Positions 1 to 12,465 of a stretch of 64,000 nt of DNA are shown one piece after another (positions within the stretch are counted from its first letter, which is position 1; each line of letters begins with the position of its first letter). A program made the position numbers and the translations under genes. Location: positions 5,184,451-5,248,450 of the forward strand of contig JAJEKV010000028.1 in assembly GCA_021234155.1 (NCBI GenBank), given 5' to 3'. The notes beneath the pieces were generated by a model that was not told the origin of the DNA, did no database searches, and was given only the letters and a program-made list of their open reading frames with translations. This DNA is from Isoetes taiwanensis (lineage: Eukaryota; Streptophyta; Lycopodiopsida; Isoetales; Isoetaceae).

Positions 1-1358
1 GTTGTCTAGCAGTAATATTGTAACGAGTCCAGTCGCTGCTTTCGTTGAAATCTACTGCAGGAATCACTCCTTTCTCCACAGCACATTTTACCACTTGATC
101 TGAAAAGTACTTCAAGGTCTCAACCTTGAAATCAAATGTCCTTATTTGAAGTCCAACCAAATTTTCAGAACCTGCCAGATATGAATTATAGAATCTAGTA
201 ATCAAACCCCAGACTGCATCAGAAGGATGAAAAAGATAGCGCCCTAGGTGATGAAATACTGCTCTGTCAGGAAAGAGTTTTTCTAGTTCTACTTCAAATG
301 ATGGTATGAAATAAAGACTTGGAACATAGTAAATATTAGACCTTACAAATAACCAAGGTATGGTTTTTAGTAGTTTCTGCTCTTCTGCACAGAAGAATCT
401 TCTATCCTCCTCATTATAGGTGTGTACAAGATGAATAAATGAATAAAGAGGAGGAGGTTTTATGTCACTAACATCCACTACACATTTTCCACCCCTGTCA
501 ATTAAATGGCCAAATCTGTAAGGAGAGGTTTCATTAAGGCTCTCAAGCAAGTGATGAGGAAAATTTGGAGGTAGAAGCCAGGATGTTCCAGGAAAAGGTT
601 CGCAAAAAAGATCATTCACATCAGTACCTTTATCCACCAGAAGTACTCTATCTGTGAGAAGTGCATATAAAAATGCAGCTACCAAAGTGACCATTCTATT
701 TCCAAGGCCACTGTATGCAATCCAAACAACAAACTTACAATCTGTTGTCCCTTGTTCTGATGTTGCTTGGGATGCCCATGATTCATTGAATTTTTTTGCT
801 TCCTTTGTACATCTATGATGACGAGCTTCATATTCCCTTAGTCGGGATATCAAGTATTTTGAAGGCTTATATTTGGATGCTTGACGATACCTCTGTGCTT
901 CAAATCTGCTCTCACACTTATCTCCCTCAGGATGATCGGTAAGAAGACCATCAAGATACAGATCAATATGCGCTGCCAAAAAAATGCCATAAATAAATGA
1001 GATTACTTATGTGTCAAATGGCCTATGCATGTTCCTGGATACATCAAATATGAAAAAATGGCGATTATGATATGGAATTCACATGTCTTTGTTAGCGAAA
1101 TATACAAAGCCTTTACAGGATTGAAATTATACCTTTCTGGCCATTCTGGAGAAGGCTGTTTCCTTCACCGACCTGGCCTCTTAAACTCAAGATAGAAGAT
1201 AGAGTAAGGAACGCCCCCACAGCAAGAAAAGCAAGGGTGAAAAACCTCAAACTTGATTTTTTTCCCAGAGGTAGCGCATTCTGGTTCAGCGCATCAACAT
1301 TCTTTCTGTCGGAAAAAAGAACAGAGTGCGAGAAATTTCTTAGCCGACCCAAATCCAT
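1..1358 (-). CDS. GT37-family fucosyltransferase (FUT1-like), 3' part outside window
   Basis: Type II Golgi glycosyltransferase of family GT37, which adds fucose from GDP-fucose to xyloglucan side chains or arabinogalactan proteins. I assembled two exons by reading: exon 1 at 1133-1358 and exon 2 from 972 past base 1, joined by an intron at 973-1132 (GT-AG on the minus strand). The first 75 residues hold a short cytoplasmic tail and one membrane anchor at about residues 39-59. Exon 2 carries family signatures: SKYLISRLREYE-like text, GLGNRM at about 164-169, VLLVDKG, FHHLGRYLFHP near 319 and LQIRTFDFK near 347. About 399 residues are visible; family members are usually 500-600, so the C-terminal third lies left of the window. 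The ATG at 1358 starts just before the anchor and follows a TATA-like box. The family call is firm. The acceptor sugar cannot be told from sequence. Confidence 0.93.
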
Positions 1359-1508
1359 GATTATGCCGTGCCTGAGTTATAAGCATCGCCCAAAAGAGGG
1401 GCTGGTGGAATAAGCTCGGAGATCACAATTGGAAAGCTACGGCAAGATTTTCCGGGTGACTGAGGCCAAAGCAAGCATATGGGCACCAATGCATGTGCAC
1501 TCTCTTTT

Positions 1509-1516
1509 ATTTTATA
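1509..1516 (-). promoter_or_regulatory. TATA-like box upstream of the fucosyltransferase
   Basis: The minus strand reads TATAAAAT about 150 bp upstream of the ATG at 1358. The position would allow a 5' leader of about 120 nt. It is inferred from motif and spacing only. Confidence 0.4.
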
Positions 1517-1519
1517 TTC

Positions 1520-3720
1520 AAGCTCTTCTTGAGGTAGATAGCCTTCTCGTTTTCCCCCTTATGTTTTGAAGTTTTACACTTTAGGCACCAATCCACGTGG
1601 CTTGTTTTTGGATGTCCACGAAAGCATACAGCTCTTGACCTATTCTAGCCATGTTGTTAGCATTTCTAGATTGTATTGTTAACCAATTAGAGATTTCACG
1701 CAACATTTTCGTTGACCTCATTAGGATCCACAATCACATTAACATTCAGGAAGTAGCACCCCAGATATTGTCCCTTACCCACCTAAGTGGTCCCTTTAAA
1801 AATAGATTTGTTGGTCATTTGGTAGCCTGCCCCAGACCCCATTCTTATTGAAGACGATTCGTTTCTCAAGAACAATTGTTATTGAAAAACAATAAAGTTG
1901 CCATATACCAATCTGAAATGACTTTCCTATATATTTTCTTCATATGTCAGAGGATCAAATGTTCGAGTTTCATGTTGTAGAAGACGTCTTTTGTTCTGAG
2001 ATATTGAGGGTGCATAGGCCATTGTTAAGATGTCCCATGTATCTATGGAGGATGCAGATGGTTAACGTAACTTGTATGCTATGTTCTGTTTCATATCAGA
2101 ACATTTTAATTTGATTAACCTGAAAGACCTCAAGGTTTTCCCACGTTGGCGTGCTTCAAGACTTGTTTTAAAATGAACATGCTTGTTACAGCAATTTGTA
2201 ATCTGAATGTTATTCAATAAATGTTTGTTTCCAACACCTTGTTTCTTTAGAACTACGCTAGAAAAAAACATGTGTTATTATACTAAAAACACACGTGATT
2301 ACACTACAAATAATGAAAATAACATATGGGCAATTGAAGGAAAATAATGCAAAAAGTACTACATACGTAGACCATGTATTGTTTTTTGGTAAAGATCACA
2401 TCTAAAATTGTACTCTATTTTTGTTTTTGAGCAAAGACCAACGAAAATTTTAGTGGCCCCAGCGGGCCATTTGGCCACAAATTACAGGTTCGGGCAAAAT
2501 GCGACGGCCGGCTTGAGTAGGATGCCTTACCTACGGACTACCTGCAGATTCGCCATTTCGTGACACTTTATTGCCTATTACGACATTAGAATGGCCAATT
2601 AGATGTTTGCTAATTGGAGTGGTATCGATTTTGCGGCCAATTTAGTCCCAAGTGAGAACTAGATATGCTTATGGAATGGCCATTTAGGCCACTTGGCCAA
2701 ATCCTGTAATGCCTTAAGTTCGCCAAATCTTAACTCATTAAGAGGCCCCCTCATAAATTCGTCACTTATGTGGGGCCAACATTATGAGAATTTTTTATTC
2801 CTAAATATATCTACCAACTAAGAATAATCCCGCTCTTTTGGAAAATCAAATGTCGAGGCGCCTTTCAATCCTCTTTACGAAGACTCCGCCATCCAATTTC
2901 TAATTCTCCCTGCCAGCAATCTGTGCATTATTGAAATACATGGGGTATAAATTCAAATTTATACCACATGTAACCTAAACACATTTATACTTCTTTATGT
3001 TTGGGCAACTAGCTCTATATTTAATAAGAATCTAGCTAAAAATAGCCATTTGAGCTACACATTATTAGATATTTGGTTCAAAAATTGCCAATTGGGTTGC
3101 TGCAACATTAGAAAAAAATAGGAAAAATGGCCAGTTTAGGCTACACTTTTGGGGGCATATTGAATGGCCAATTCATTATACTTATACAAAATTATAGGTC
3201 CTTTAAAATTTTCCCTGGCAAAGACCACTTTAGTGATTTTTTCTCCAAAATTTTTGCCATTTAGCTAAGTTTAGCCACTTATTTTCAACGAATCTATTTA
3301 AAACTAGGAATATAATAATTTTGAGAATCCAAATTTACAATTTTGTATGACTTAACAAATTTAAAATTTGGCAAATGATAATGTGTTGATGAATTCTAAT
3401 TGTATAATTTACATTTATATATAATATGACAAGTTTAAAAAGTAAATTAAACAATGTTTGAGAATTTTATGAATAATGCGTGTCTCTTTAAGTCTTCACT
3501 TGATTCTTAGGGACCCTATGAGAGTTTATGACCAATGGACTCACCTATATGTTGGTATAGTTGTTCAAACCTTAGAGAAATTGACAGTTAAAATTTACAC
3601 GTTATTTCTTTTAAAACCCACGGTGAAAATCATATATAAGAATTACGCGCTGTTTTTGTCTAAAAACCATGCATGAAAACTACATGTTTTTTGTGTGTGA
3701 AAAACCACACTAAAAAGGTA
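1520..3720. other. Gene-free AT-rich intergenic stretch
   Basis: I see no protein with recognisable domains here; the short open frames look random. Between about 2450 and 3260 the sequence repeatedly uses degenerate blocks around GGCCATTT and GGCCAATTT on both strands. This could be the remains of an old repeat or fold-back element, but I cannot define ends or target duplications. Confidence 0.4.
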
Positions 3721-3727
3721 TGCGTCC

Positions 3728-3770
3728 ATTTGGTCTCCACGGACATTAAAAAAACCTATTTTTTCTTATC
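3728..3770 (+). mobile_element. Short LINE 3'-end motif copy (plus orientation)
   Basis: The stretch contains TTTGGTCTCCACGGACATTAAA followed by an A-rich, CCTATTTTTT tail. It matches the terminal motif seen at 4395, 6915, 45600, 53600 and 55930 (core GGTCTCCGTGGACGTTAAAA). Nothing upstream resembles the LINE body, so only the last few tens of bases of the family appear to be present, or the copy is very old. Confidence 0.5.
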
Positions 3771-4360
3771 TTATTTTTGTAGCATTTCCATAATAATACT
3801 ATGCATGTCTTTAGGTGGTGTTTTTGTGCAAAAAAAGACAGTAAAAAATAACATGAAGCGCAAATTTTGGGGTTGTTGTGCGAGTGATTTTAGAAAGCTT
3901 TTCTGGCCTCGAGCACTTGGTGTCAAGTCCACAGTCCCATAATTCTTCTACAAGAGACATGGTTCTTACCTCTTTAAAGGGCTACACTTGAACCCAATAT
4001 CATATACTTCCAGAAGGTGGTCAATAAGAGAGACAGTCGCCTTCCAAACCTCATTTACACAATAGCCATGCATCCACAATCATTTAAAGCATGATGGAAG
4101 GAGAAAATATCCATTTGGTTCTCTAGATGGAATGTGCATGAACAAAGCTGCATAGAGCATCCAACAATAAGGACCATAATTACCTGAAACAGTATCTAGA
4201 CGCATGCTTCCCAAGACATTAGAACTAGTAAACACATTAATCCTACTCTTGCCGGGGGTTAGTTTTGGCAACTTGGAGCATATTTTGAGCATATCTGAAT
4301 ATCTAACCACTAGACTTTGTGGTTTCTTTTTTGATAGTGGAAACATCTTTTGGACTTTCT

Positions 4361-4393
4361 TTAGGAAGGAAGGAAGGAAGGAAGGAAGGAAGG
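4361..4393. repeat. (GGAA)n microsatellite forming the LINE 3' tail
   Basis: About eight GGAA units directly abut the 3' motif of the LINE. Read on the element's own strand this is a CCTT tail in place of poly(A). The same tail type occurs at 45573-45600 and 53625-53643 beside the same motif. Confidence 0.85.
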
Positions 4394-6835
4394 TATTTTT
4401 ATCGTCCACGGAGACCAATCGGTCTATGGGACCTAATACAAAAACGCAGCAAGCGGATTACTGCCCGGATTAAAAAACCCCCCGCCCCGAAGGGTTTTCG
4501 AGGGAAAAACTGTGGCAGCAATCAGCCTGCTGACAAACTGTCCTAACATATAAAATGCCAGAAACACCCAAATATATACAGTCATGCACCGCACCCGTAG
4601 TGCCCAATCAGTGGGCAGCCAGGCGGGGGCAAAGGTGACCTCGCAGGTCCAGCACCTCCTGAATGTACGACCCCAGGGCACGTACTGACGGTGTGTTCAT
4701 CAGCAAATGTAAGGGCAAGTCCGGCCGTACTAAGGGGCGTGTTTTGGCGGATCGACCGAGCGAACGCAACAACTCGAAAGTATGAGACTCATCCTCAATG
4801 GCACCCGCTTGATAAAGACGACAAAGCCTGGTTCCCCGGGGGGCTCCCCAATCCACCGCCTGCCTCGTCACGAAGATGGTGGGCACTGTCGCGAATGGAG
4901 CAATCGGTCTAGCGCTTTTGAGGGGGGGTACTGGGAACGCAGTAGAGCTGTGGGCCCCGGGCTAACCACGGGTTGATGTGCTCCTTGTAATGGGCCGTTT
5001 TTGACCTGCTCTAGAGCGCCGGGTCCCGAGCTTGCCAAGGAAGCAAGCGCCTAGGTACTCCCCGCAGGCTGTCCACGACCTGCCGATGTGTCCACCAGAC
5101 GATCTCGTGCCCTCAGATGTTCCATCCGGGCGAACCACCGATCTCTTTTAGCCCTCCAACAGCCCCCGAGCAAGGACCCATTGCCACAAGTAAGCCAGGT
5201 GCGGGGAGCCGAGCATCACCCATAGTAATCGCTTTAAAATAGACTATGTGTCTATCATATTGCTGCCGGCTGACAAGAATCCGGTTTCTCGCAGCAGAAT
5301 CTGATAGGGACTGAGGATTTCACCCTGCGTGCCGTGCCAAAATGCCTTCGCACTTTGCCCCAAGTCATTCCGTGTCGCCAAAGAGATGACCGGGCCCCAA
5401 ACCTCGATCCCGCATGTATGGACAAAACCAAAGGTCTCAAACAGATGTGACTGATGGCCCCAATCATAGAGCTCGCACGGTGTTCTTGTTAGATGGCATA
5501 AAGCGCCTCCCACCAAAATGTCACCCAAGAAGCGGATAGACGCCCCCAGCCAGAGCGAGGAGGGGAACTCCACCCCTAGGTACTTCTAGGTGGGTGTGAC
5601 GCCCACCGCAGTCCCCCCCGATATGTGAGTGCAGGAGGCATGGGGTGACGGAAGAGGATATGAGAACCACCTTGGTCTTGGCCGATTCACGCAGCATGTC
5701 CAGTAGCTTGACAAAATGTGTCTAGGGCATCCGTGTGAGATTGCATAGCCGGGGGTGTGGGCCAGCCAGCCAACATCGTCCACATAGATGAGCCGGGCGG
5801 ATGACCCGGGTGCAAAAGTTGTATGCCATCCCCCCCATGCTCAATAAGCCAAGGCTCTAACCGATCAATGTAGAGGCCAAAAGTGTTGGTGAGAGGGGGC
5901 AACCTGGCCGACCCGATACCACGGGTGAATGCTTGGTCGGGCTTCCACCGCATCCCCGCCAAAACAACTCTCATACAACTCAGATATGGCATTCTCGCAC
6001 GACAAAAGGCCGAGCCCCAGTTGACGCAGTGATCTAGCCCACGCCTTTTCCCGGGAACCGTGTCAAAAGCCTTCGCTAAGTCCACAAAGCGACAATACAA
6101 GTCCCGCCGATGATTCCTACCGCCTTCAATCGCCCGCCCGCAGTGTAAAGATATGGTCAATCGTTGAGTGGCTGGGTCTAAAACCTCGCCCTGTGAGGGC
6201 TCGCGACATCTATCGCCTCGCCTACCGGGTCAATTGTTTGCCGAGAATGCCGCCCAACGGTTTGGCAAATACTTGAACCGACCATGATCGTCCGGAATTG
6301 GTCGGACGATTAATGGGTCGCCTACCTTGAAATGGGAACAACCCCGCTTATGGTCCATTGTCGGGAAACCTTCCCCGCAATGCTCGCTGAACAGTAGTGA
6401 GGACCGGCAAGACAAGCGGCTGCCCATTTGAGTAACTCGGCCTGCATACCATCGAGGTCAGCTGCCTTCCCATTAGCCAGTCGTTGCAGGCCGTCCACAA
6501 CATCCTCCTCCACGAGAACCAATGGGGGGCCATCCTGTGGGGGTATGGGCGTACGCGTCCCTGGTGGGTCATAGAGCTGCTGCAAGTACTGTTCCCACTG
6601 CCCGGGTGTGATGTCCCCTGTAGGCTGGGCTGGCCTTCGAAGCACTCTGCGCCAAAAGGTTCGAGGATGAGTGTCCAGCAGGCCGAACATCTCCCCCTGA
6701 TGCCTGGCAAGGTACCGCGCCTTTGTCTCCTTCAGATGGGCGCGGTACTGTGTGGTGGCCTGCAAGCGGGTACCTGGATCCAGAATGTGACGGAGCTGCC
6801 GCTTGCGTTCTTTACACTCCGCATCAAACCATTAG
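4361..6835 (-). mobile_element. GC-rich non-LTR retrotransposon (LINE), 5'-truncated, degenerate
   Basis: A minus-strand LINE reads from about 6835 to a 3' end made of a (CCTT)n microsatellite at 4361-4393. The sense order is a linker after the missing endonuclease (WFDAECKERKRQLR), the pre-RT region (LDTHPRTFWRRVLRRP, NGKAADLDGMQAELLKW), the RT palm (QWTISGVVPI, GDPLIV, FRTIMVG, then LYCRFVDLAKAFDTVP at about 6080), LFGLYIDRLEPWLIEHGG near 5850, and a C-terminal cysteine-rich region (CRLYQAGAIEDESH near 4800). Several frameshifts and stops break it, so it is dead. It is much more GC-rich than its surroundings. The 3' end before the tail carries GGTCTCCGTGGACGATAAAA. The clade (RTE-like or L1-like) is not certain. 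Confidence 0.82.
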
Positions 6836-6894
6836 GGAGCGTGTACCTAATATTTCCCTTTCTAATGGCAAGAAAAAATGTGACATCCACCAAA

Positions 6895-7870
6895 AATAAT
6901 AGAATAGAATATGCTTTTATCGTCCACCAAGACCAATCGGCTTATAGGACCCAAAAGAGAGAGCGCATCAGACTTATTATTGCATCGGTTAAAAAACCCC
7001 TGCCGAAAGGTCTTCGAGAGAAAAATCGTCGTAGTAATTAGTAATAAGAATGTTGTCAAATTGTACAAGTATGCATATGAAACAAGACAAATTCAAGTCA
7101 TGCGAGTGTCCGACAGAGTTGGTCCCGCAGATCCATGACCTCCTGGAGGTATGATCCCAATATACGAATTGAAGTCGTGCTCAATATCACGTGTAGCAGT
7201 TAGCCAAGCCTGACCAACTCAGCATAGCACATCCGGATTTGGTCATACACTGGATGTCCCTGTAGGGTGTGACGTTCATCTTCAATGGCTCCCATTTGAC
7301 AGCATCTACAGAGCCTGTCCTGTCGTGGTTCCCGAATCCATCTCCATGTCTCAATGCGGAGATGGTGTGCACCTATACTGATTGAGCCAATGAGTCTGCA
7401 CTTTCAGGTAAGGTTGCGAACCTTGTTCCAATGAGGGATTCACGTGGCGCTGGTAATGTGTTGTCTTGATCTTTGCTGAGGAAGCATGCATCAAGGTATT
7501 ATCTTAAGATGTGGCGATCTGTCTCTGTTTGCACCTGTATGCACATATGCTCCTGCACATTCCATTTGGCAAGCCACCGAGCTTGCTTTTCATTTCAATA
7601 GGCCTTGAGACATCCTGGCTACATTGCGACCGCTTAAGCCAGGCTAAGAAACCGAGCATGGTCCATAGCTACCACCTTCTGACGGTAGACGATGTGCTGA
7701 TCACATACCCAAGGATAAGGGTTGGTCACATGATGCTGTCAATGGGGTTTATTTGTCATCACTGATAGAAATGGAAGGGGTCACATGCGAATTTTGACAC
7801 GGATGGAGCTCTATTGATAGCAATCCGTTCCACCATCTCCTGCATTAGATGGAACCTAGGGGATTCAGTA
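6895..7870 (-). mobile_element. Second, 5'-truncated copy of the same LINE family
   Basis: Base-by-base reading shows that 6911-7400 aligns with 4395-4900 of the neighbouring copy: the same 3' motif (here GGTCTTGGTGGACGATAAAA), the same AAAAAACCCC(T)GCCGAA block and the same cysteine-rich C-terminal coding area, for example the block around 7290-7360 with CAGCATCTACAGAGCCTGTC. Its tail is different: (TATTC)n instead of (CCTT)n. Similarity to a third fragment at 37664-37830 continues up to about 7600. The 5' limit is estimated. It lies head to tail with the first copy, so it is either a nested or a neighbouring insertion. Confidence 0.72.
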
Positions 7871-10800
7871 TTGTTTGCAGTATGGGACATGTGCGTGCAA
7901 TAAAGGGGGGTTATTTTGACAATTTCGTATTTGTATACTTACCATTAGGGGGTTTTTTGACCATTATGTCGGGCAAAATACATACTTTATGGGTTACATT
8001 AGCTTCCAAAGATCAGTATACTAGGGATGTTTTTGGCCACCCTTCGAACGTAGATGTCCATACCCCCGTATGACTAAATGCATCCCCCGGGAGATGGAAG
8101 CGTTCTCAGACAGGGATTTTAAGGATGAATGGACAATTTTTTAGCATTTGGCAAAAATCCCTCTGCAATCACAGACGTTAGGAAAAGAAAGCTTGAATTT
8201 TTCTTGCGTCCAGTACCCCCCTTTTTTTTTCTTGGGCAAGATGGACATGACATGGAATCCCTTTGCTTTGACATGAACATGTGAAACCCCCCTCCCCTCT
8301 CCCCAGTTCCTCTGATCAAAAATAAATGTTAATGTCAAACAGGGAAAAATCTATGTTCACAGGTGCCCAAATGATAGGAACGGAGCCCTATTGACAAGGA
8401 TTGCTTCCTCCAGCTTCTATCCTCGATTGAATGGATTACAGGAATCCAATTGATTTCAACACATGGCGTCCATTCTCCATCTAGCATTGCATATTTTAAA
8501 CCCTCCTGCTATGTGAAAGAAAGAAGAAGGCTTATGCTATCGACCGCTTTATACGGCCCCAACTCAAAAAAGGGGTTCACATCAACAGAAAATTATTTAT
8601 GTTGATTGGTTCAGGTGAACAGGGATGCTAATGTCAAAGTTCCTTGGTATGGAGATGCAAAACCTAAAAGTTATATCATAAGGAACAATCATTACCTTTT
8701 TATCTATATGGATGGCTTGCACTGCCATCTCCAAGTTTGTCTACAAATTATATATCCCTAGGCAATGACAGCATCAGATGGTTTGTATAAAATAAAGGCA
8801 TGTTGATTGCATCATTTTTTGTAGATGGACTTCCTTTGCCCTTCTAGTAATTCTATTCCATCATTTTATATCAATGGAGTTTCTTTGCCCTTTACACTTC
8901 TATGGCAAACATGATTAACTTTCCACAATTCGTTTTGTATTGCGGGAGTGTATTCTCACAATGGTTAGAACTATGATTCTTGTATGGTATTGTATTCAAA
9001 TTCGTATATTTGGCCATGTTTGAGCTGCTTACTTGGTTAGAAGGTCATAGTTCCATTTCAAGAGGTTCTCTATTTGTGGTTTTCTCTGAAGGCACCAAAA
9101 AGGAAATGGATGAAGGAAATTTCAGGGAAGGTCTTCCTGGCAGACACGATGTCGAGGCAATCTTGCCATGCTTAGAATGTTGGCAGGTCTTTTGGTGGAC
9201 AGGAGCAGCGTCTCTGGCATGGTGCTGCTAAATGGCCTGTTGTTGTGGTTTATGCGGCAAATCCATCGACCAGAGTCCTTCTTTTCTGGTCTCGAGCTGA
9301 TTTCGAGTTGTCACTATCTCAGGCTTCATTGGATCTGTCGGGGGCTTTTATTTGGAGCCGAAGAATGCCCCGAAGAATGCAGGATGGCCTTAGAGCTGCA
9401 GTTTTAGCAGCTAGAAAGACATTGGCAGCTGGAAAGGCGCCTTGCAGATTGTGTATACGCCATGCAGATGTAGTTACATGTGGTGCTGAAGATAAAGAGT
9501 CCACTGAAGCCCGATGTGCAGGCTCGATTTTCCATGGCTTCAATTTGCAGGCTCGATTTTTAGGAGCAGCATTATTGTCCAGCTGTTAGGCCCTTGATCT
9601 AGTACAAGCAGAGCATTCATTCCAGCAGACCATTGCTGGCTTCAATAGGTTGTGCATTTTTTTCATTTCTGTGGCACCAACCGTTGGTCTGTTTTGCACT
9701 ATTGGAACTTTTGTGGAGTGCACGTACAAAAAATTAGGGTCCAAAAAACACATCCTCAGATCAATGGTCCAGAATACAAGATACACCTATAAAGTGCCCC
9801 AAAGAGATAAAGCTTGGATACTATAGTCAATGCTTGTGTTCTTCTATATTGTTTTCATTATATTATTTTTTTCCCCAAAAGTTTTATTCACCAATCACTA
9901 ACCATATAATCTTTAACATTTAGCAAATAAACTCCTCTAGTATCCAAACCATCTTTTCCCAAGGCCCGAAGGGGCCAAAAAGAATTTCTGGACAATACGA
10001 ATTATAACTAATAAAATTAAATTCCCTTAAAATCCCTTTTAGTTGGGCAGCGGCAGACTTTTTTTTCCCTCCCTTCAATTATATAGTACGTATATCTCTA
10101 ATATATAACTATAATAGGGTAGATTCTAGAAAGTTCTTTAATGTGATATTCTTTAATGGTTAATAAACACGTGTAGAATGAATGAGCATTCGAACCTACC
10201 AGAAGATTCTAGAGTCTTCTTCCTCTGAATTAAAAGAAACTTTTCATGAATCCACAATTTTTCAATTCTTACAGGGCCTTAGCGCTCATGCCCGAGTCTT
10301 AGTGTGCCTTCTCGGAGATGATTTGCCTCTCTAGAAGTTTGAGAGTAGGATCTGGAAGCTCTGTCCCAGTGTTTGCTAAAAGCTTCGGCAGGTTCTGGAA
10401 GGTCAGAATAGGAGCTTCAACTACTCCTTCTTTCCGGAAGAAAGAGTGTGCAGAGCTATGGCACCTGTATTTGCTTAAGGAAGCCGGGCATGGCGGAGCT
10501 CTGGAGATGCAGCTGCATAACTGTTAGCAAAGGATGGTTTAGCAAGTTCGGCAAGTTCCTTGCCAGCACCATGGTAGACACAGCAGTTTGGGATAGGTTA
10601 TTACTAGCACCGTGGTAATTCTTACTTTGAGCCTTCTGTTGAACTTTTGTATGCCTCTAGTCCTTCCTGTTTCCCCCCAATCATGCCTTCACTTAAATAA
10701 TTTCTTATTTCTTCTATTGCATTTTCTATATACTTACGCTTTTAATTTTCCTACCTGAACTGCCCTTCCTTTCTGGTTGTGCTAAATCTCCAAATATTTT

Positions 10801-10940
10801 ATTTCTTAGACTGTTTCCTTTGTCTGGATGATGTCAATGATGCCCAGTTCGTTGTTTTAAAGTATTGCAGTGGTTGTTAGGCGTTTTGGCAGTAATACTA
10901 TCTGTGTGCCTTAGGGATTCTAGATTTAGGAGAAATCTAG
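7870..10940. other. Intergenic stretch without a recognisable gene
   Basis: Plus-strand open frames at 8980-9590 and 10318-10527 have no domain I recognise and lack a start context or intron structure that would support a gene. The stretch at 9245-9589 reads as a moderately long frame with a leucine- and arginine-rich product, and could be an old gene or element fragment. A hairpin-ended repeat lies within it and is listed separately. Confidence 0.4.
9958..10125 (-). repeat. Hairpin-ended short repeat (Helitron-like candidate)
   Basis: On the minus strand a TC-starting AT-rich block (with ATATACGTA and ATTGAAGGGAGGG) is followed by CTGCCCAAC, AAAAGGGATTTTAAGG, and a hairpin of GGCCC and GGGCC around a CTTC loop near 9960-9975. 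The same order of blocks recurs at 31235-31410, and the ATTGAAGGGAGGG block recurs at 14730. The short GC hairpin near one end suggests a non-autonomous Helitron, but the required CTRR end and A/T insertion site are not clear. Confidence 0.35.
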
Positions 10941-10955
10941 ATCTTTCTTTATCTT
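10941..10955. repeat. Target-site duplication, left copy
   Basis: ATCTTTCTTTATCTT is identical to 12451-12465 and flanks the L1 insertion. The last two T overlap the start of the poly(A) tract. Confidence 0.88.
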
Positions 10956-12450
10956 TTTTTTTTTTTTGATTGAAGACTTAGTGTTTGTATTAATATAGAT
11001 TTAGGTGTACATATCGACATATGTATATACATATGTTTACAAAAGGCAACCAATTTGGGCAGGGTTGGTTGTTTAGACCCTTCAACATAAAAGCTAGAGA
11101 AAATTTTAAGGCTTATCTGAAGCCTAAAACATCAAAAAAGTTCTTAAGTTATGAAATCAGAGTTCTTGTGGCCAAAACCCCAAAGTTTTAGAGTCATCCC
11201 AGGAATCTTCTTTTCTTGGGCTCGTTCTCGGCGTGGTCTTTTCTCCCCATTCCTTTGGTAGCCAGTATGAATAGACAGAATTGGCGTTTGCATAAATGGG
11301 CTTTCCCCGGATTGAATCTTCCTTTCTGTTCCTTAGCCCCGCATAGGATATGCCTTTTTGCATCATAAGCCGTGTTACAGGCACAGTTACATTGGCATAC
11401 TCCATCTTCATGAATTGTTGGAACCTCGACCCCAAACTGAGTAAGCCACAGCGCATTAGAGTGAAGGTCGATTCTTCTCCACTTCAGCTTCTTTACCAGT
11501 ATCAGAATGTTACCTGAGAAATTCAAAGTGAAGTTAGAAACAGATAGATTGAGCTCAACTATGAATGTCAAATATCTCCTCAATCCAATTAATATCATAT
11601 TTGGTTTGCTCAATAATAGCCTGAGGCCAAATGATTTCCTCTTTGAAGATTAGGAGGAGAAGGTAGATGCGCCAATTCGATGGGTTCTCAGGAAGAAAGA
11701 AATCTGTGGAGCTCATAGTTCTAAGATGAGGCATATCAAGCTCTATCTCAGCTAACTCCAGGGTCCATTCGGCCCATAAACAATTCCTAAAGAGGTGATT
11801 CTCATCTTCCTGATCCTGCATACATCGAACACAGATGTTAGAATCCTCCATCTCTTCGTGTTTGTTGCAAGAGCCTTGTGCCAGAGCTGCCATATAAAGG
11901 CTTTTACTTTTGGATGAATCGGGCTCTTCCATAAGAATATAAGATTCCTTTTGATCCTCAAAGGATCAGTATTCCATTTGCTATGGATTGTTATGGCCTG
12001 ATCTTTATTTAGAAATTTATAGGCCATTTTAACCTTGTAACCTTTGTACCCGTTTATATGCCACAAATCTTCTGAATGGTGCCACTGTCCACTGGCAAGT
12101 CTCTGGATAATACTATTAAACAAGGTCTCAGACTCCTCCCCTAGATCACTTAAAACCGAGCTATGATAGTCGAAACCGTTGATAATATCCCTGATAAAAA
12201 CAATTCCCCTGTTAGTCCATTGTTTAGTAAGGGCAGGGAAATGAGAGGCCAAGCAAGTGTTGGGATCATCAAGAATAAGGGATGGACTCTAGAAGATAGG
12301 CTGATCCTGAGAAAGGCCTTCCTGCCTTTAACTTTGAACCACGCCCTGATCCACTTCTTTAAAATCAGAGGGGTGGAATTCGGGATGGTGAAAGGATAGA
12401 AAATACTAAAAGGGAGGTGCACCTTAAGCCCTCTCCACCCAAAATACTAT
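10956..12450 (-). mobile_element. 5'-truncated L1-type LINE with poly(A) and 15-bp target-site duplication
   Basis: A minus-strand insertion begins inside ORF2 just after the RT domain and ends in a poly(A) tract (T run 10954-10967). The coding remains include a stretch ending at about 11752 with KRNLIFLWKSPIHPKVKAF, the zf-RVT signature of plant L1 elements, and CVRCMQDQEDENHLF downstream in another frame. Stops and frameshifts show that it is inactive. The 15-bp direct repeat ATCTTTCTTTATCTT occurs at 10941-10955 and again at 12451-12465, exactly bounding the element. This fixes both ends and shows a single target-primed insertion truncated at its 5' side. Confidence 0.9.
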
Positions 12451-12465
12451 ATCTTTCTTTATCTT
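12451..12465. repeat. Target-site duplication, right copy
   Basis: This is an identical 15-bp partner of 10941-10955 at the truncated 5' end of the L1. Confidence 0.88.

Noticed and set aside
9245-9589. A 114-codon plus-strand frame with an alternative frame also open
   Set aside because: There is no recognisable family, the frame shifts against its neighbour, and no promoter or splice sites make a coherent gene.
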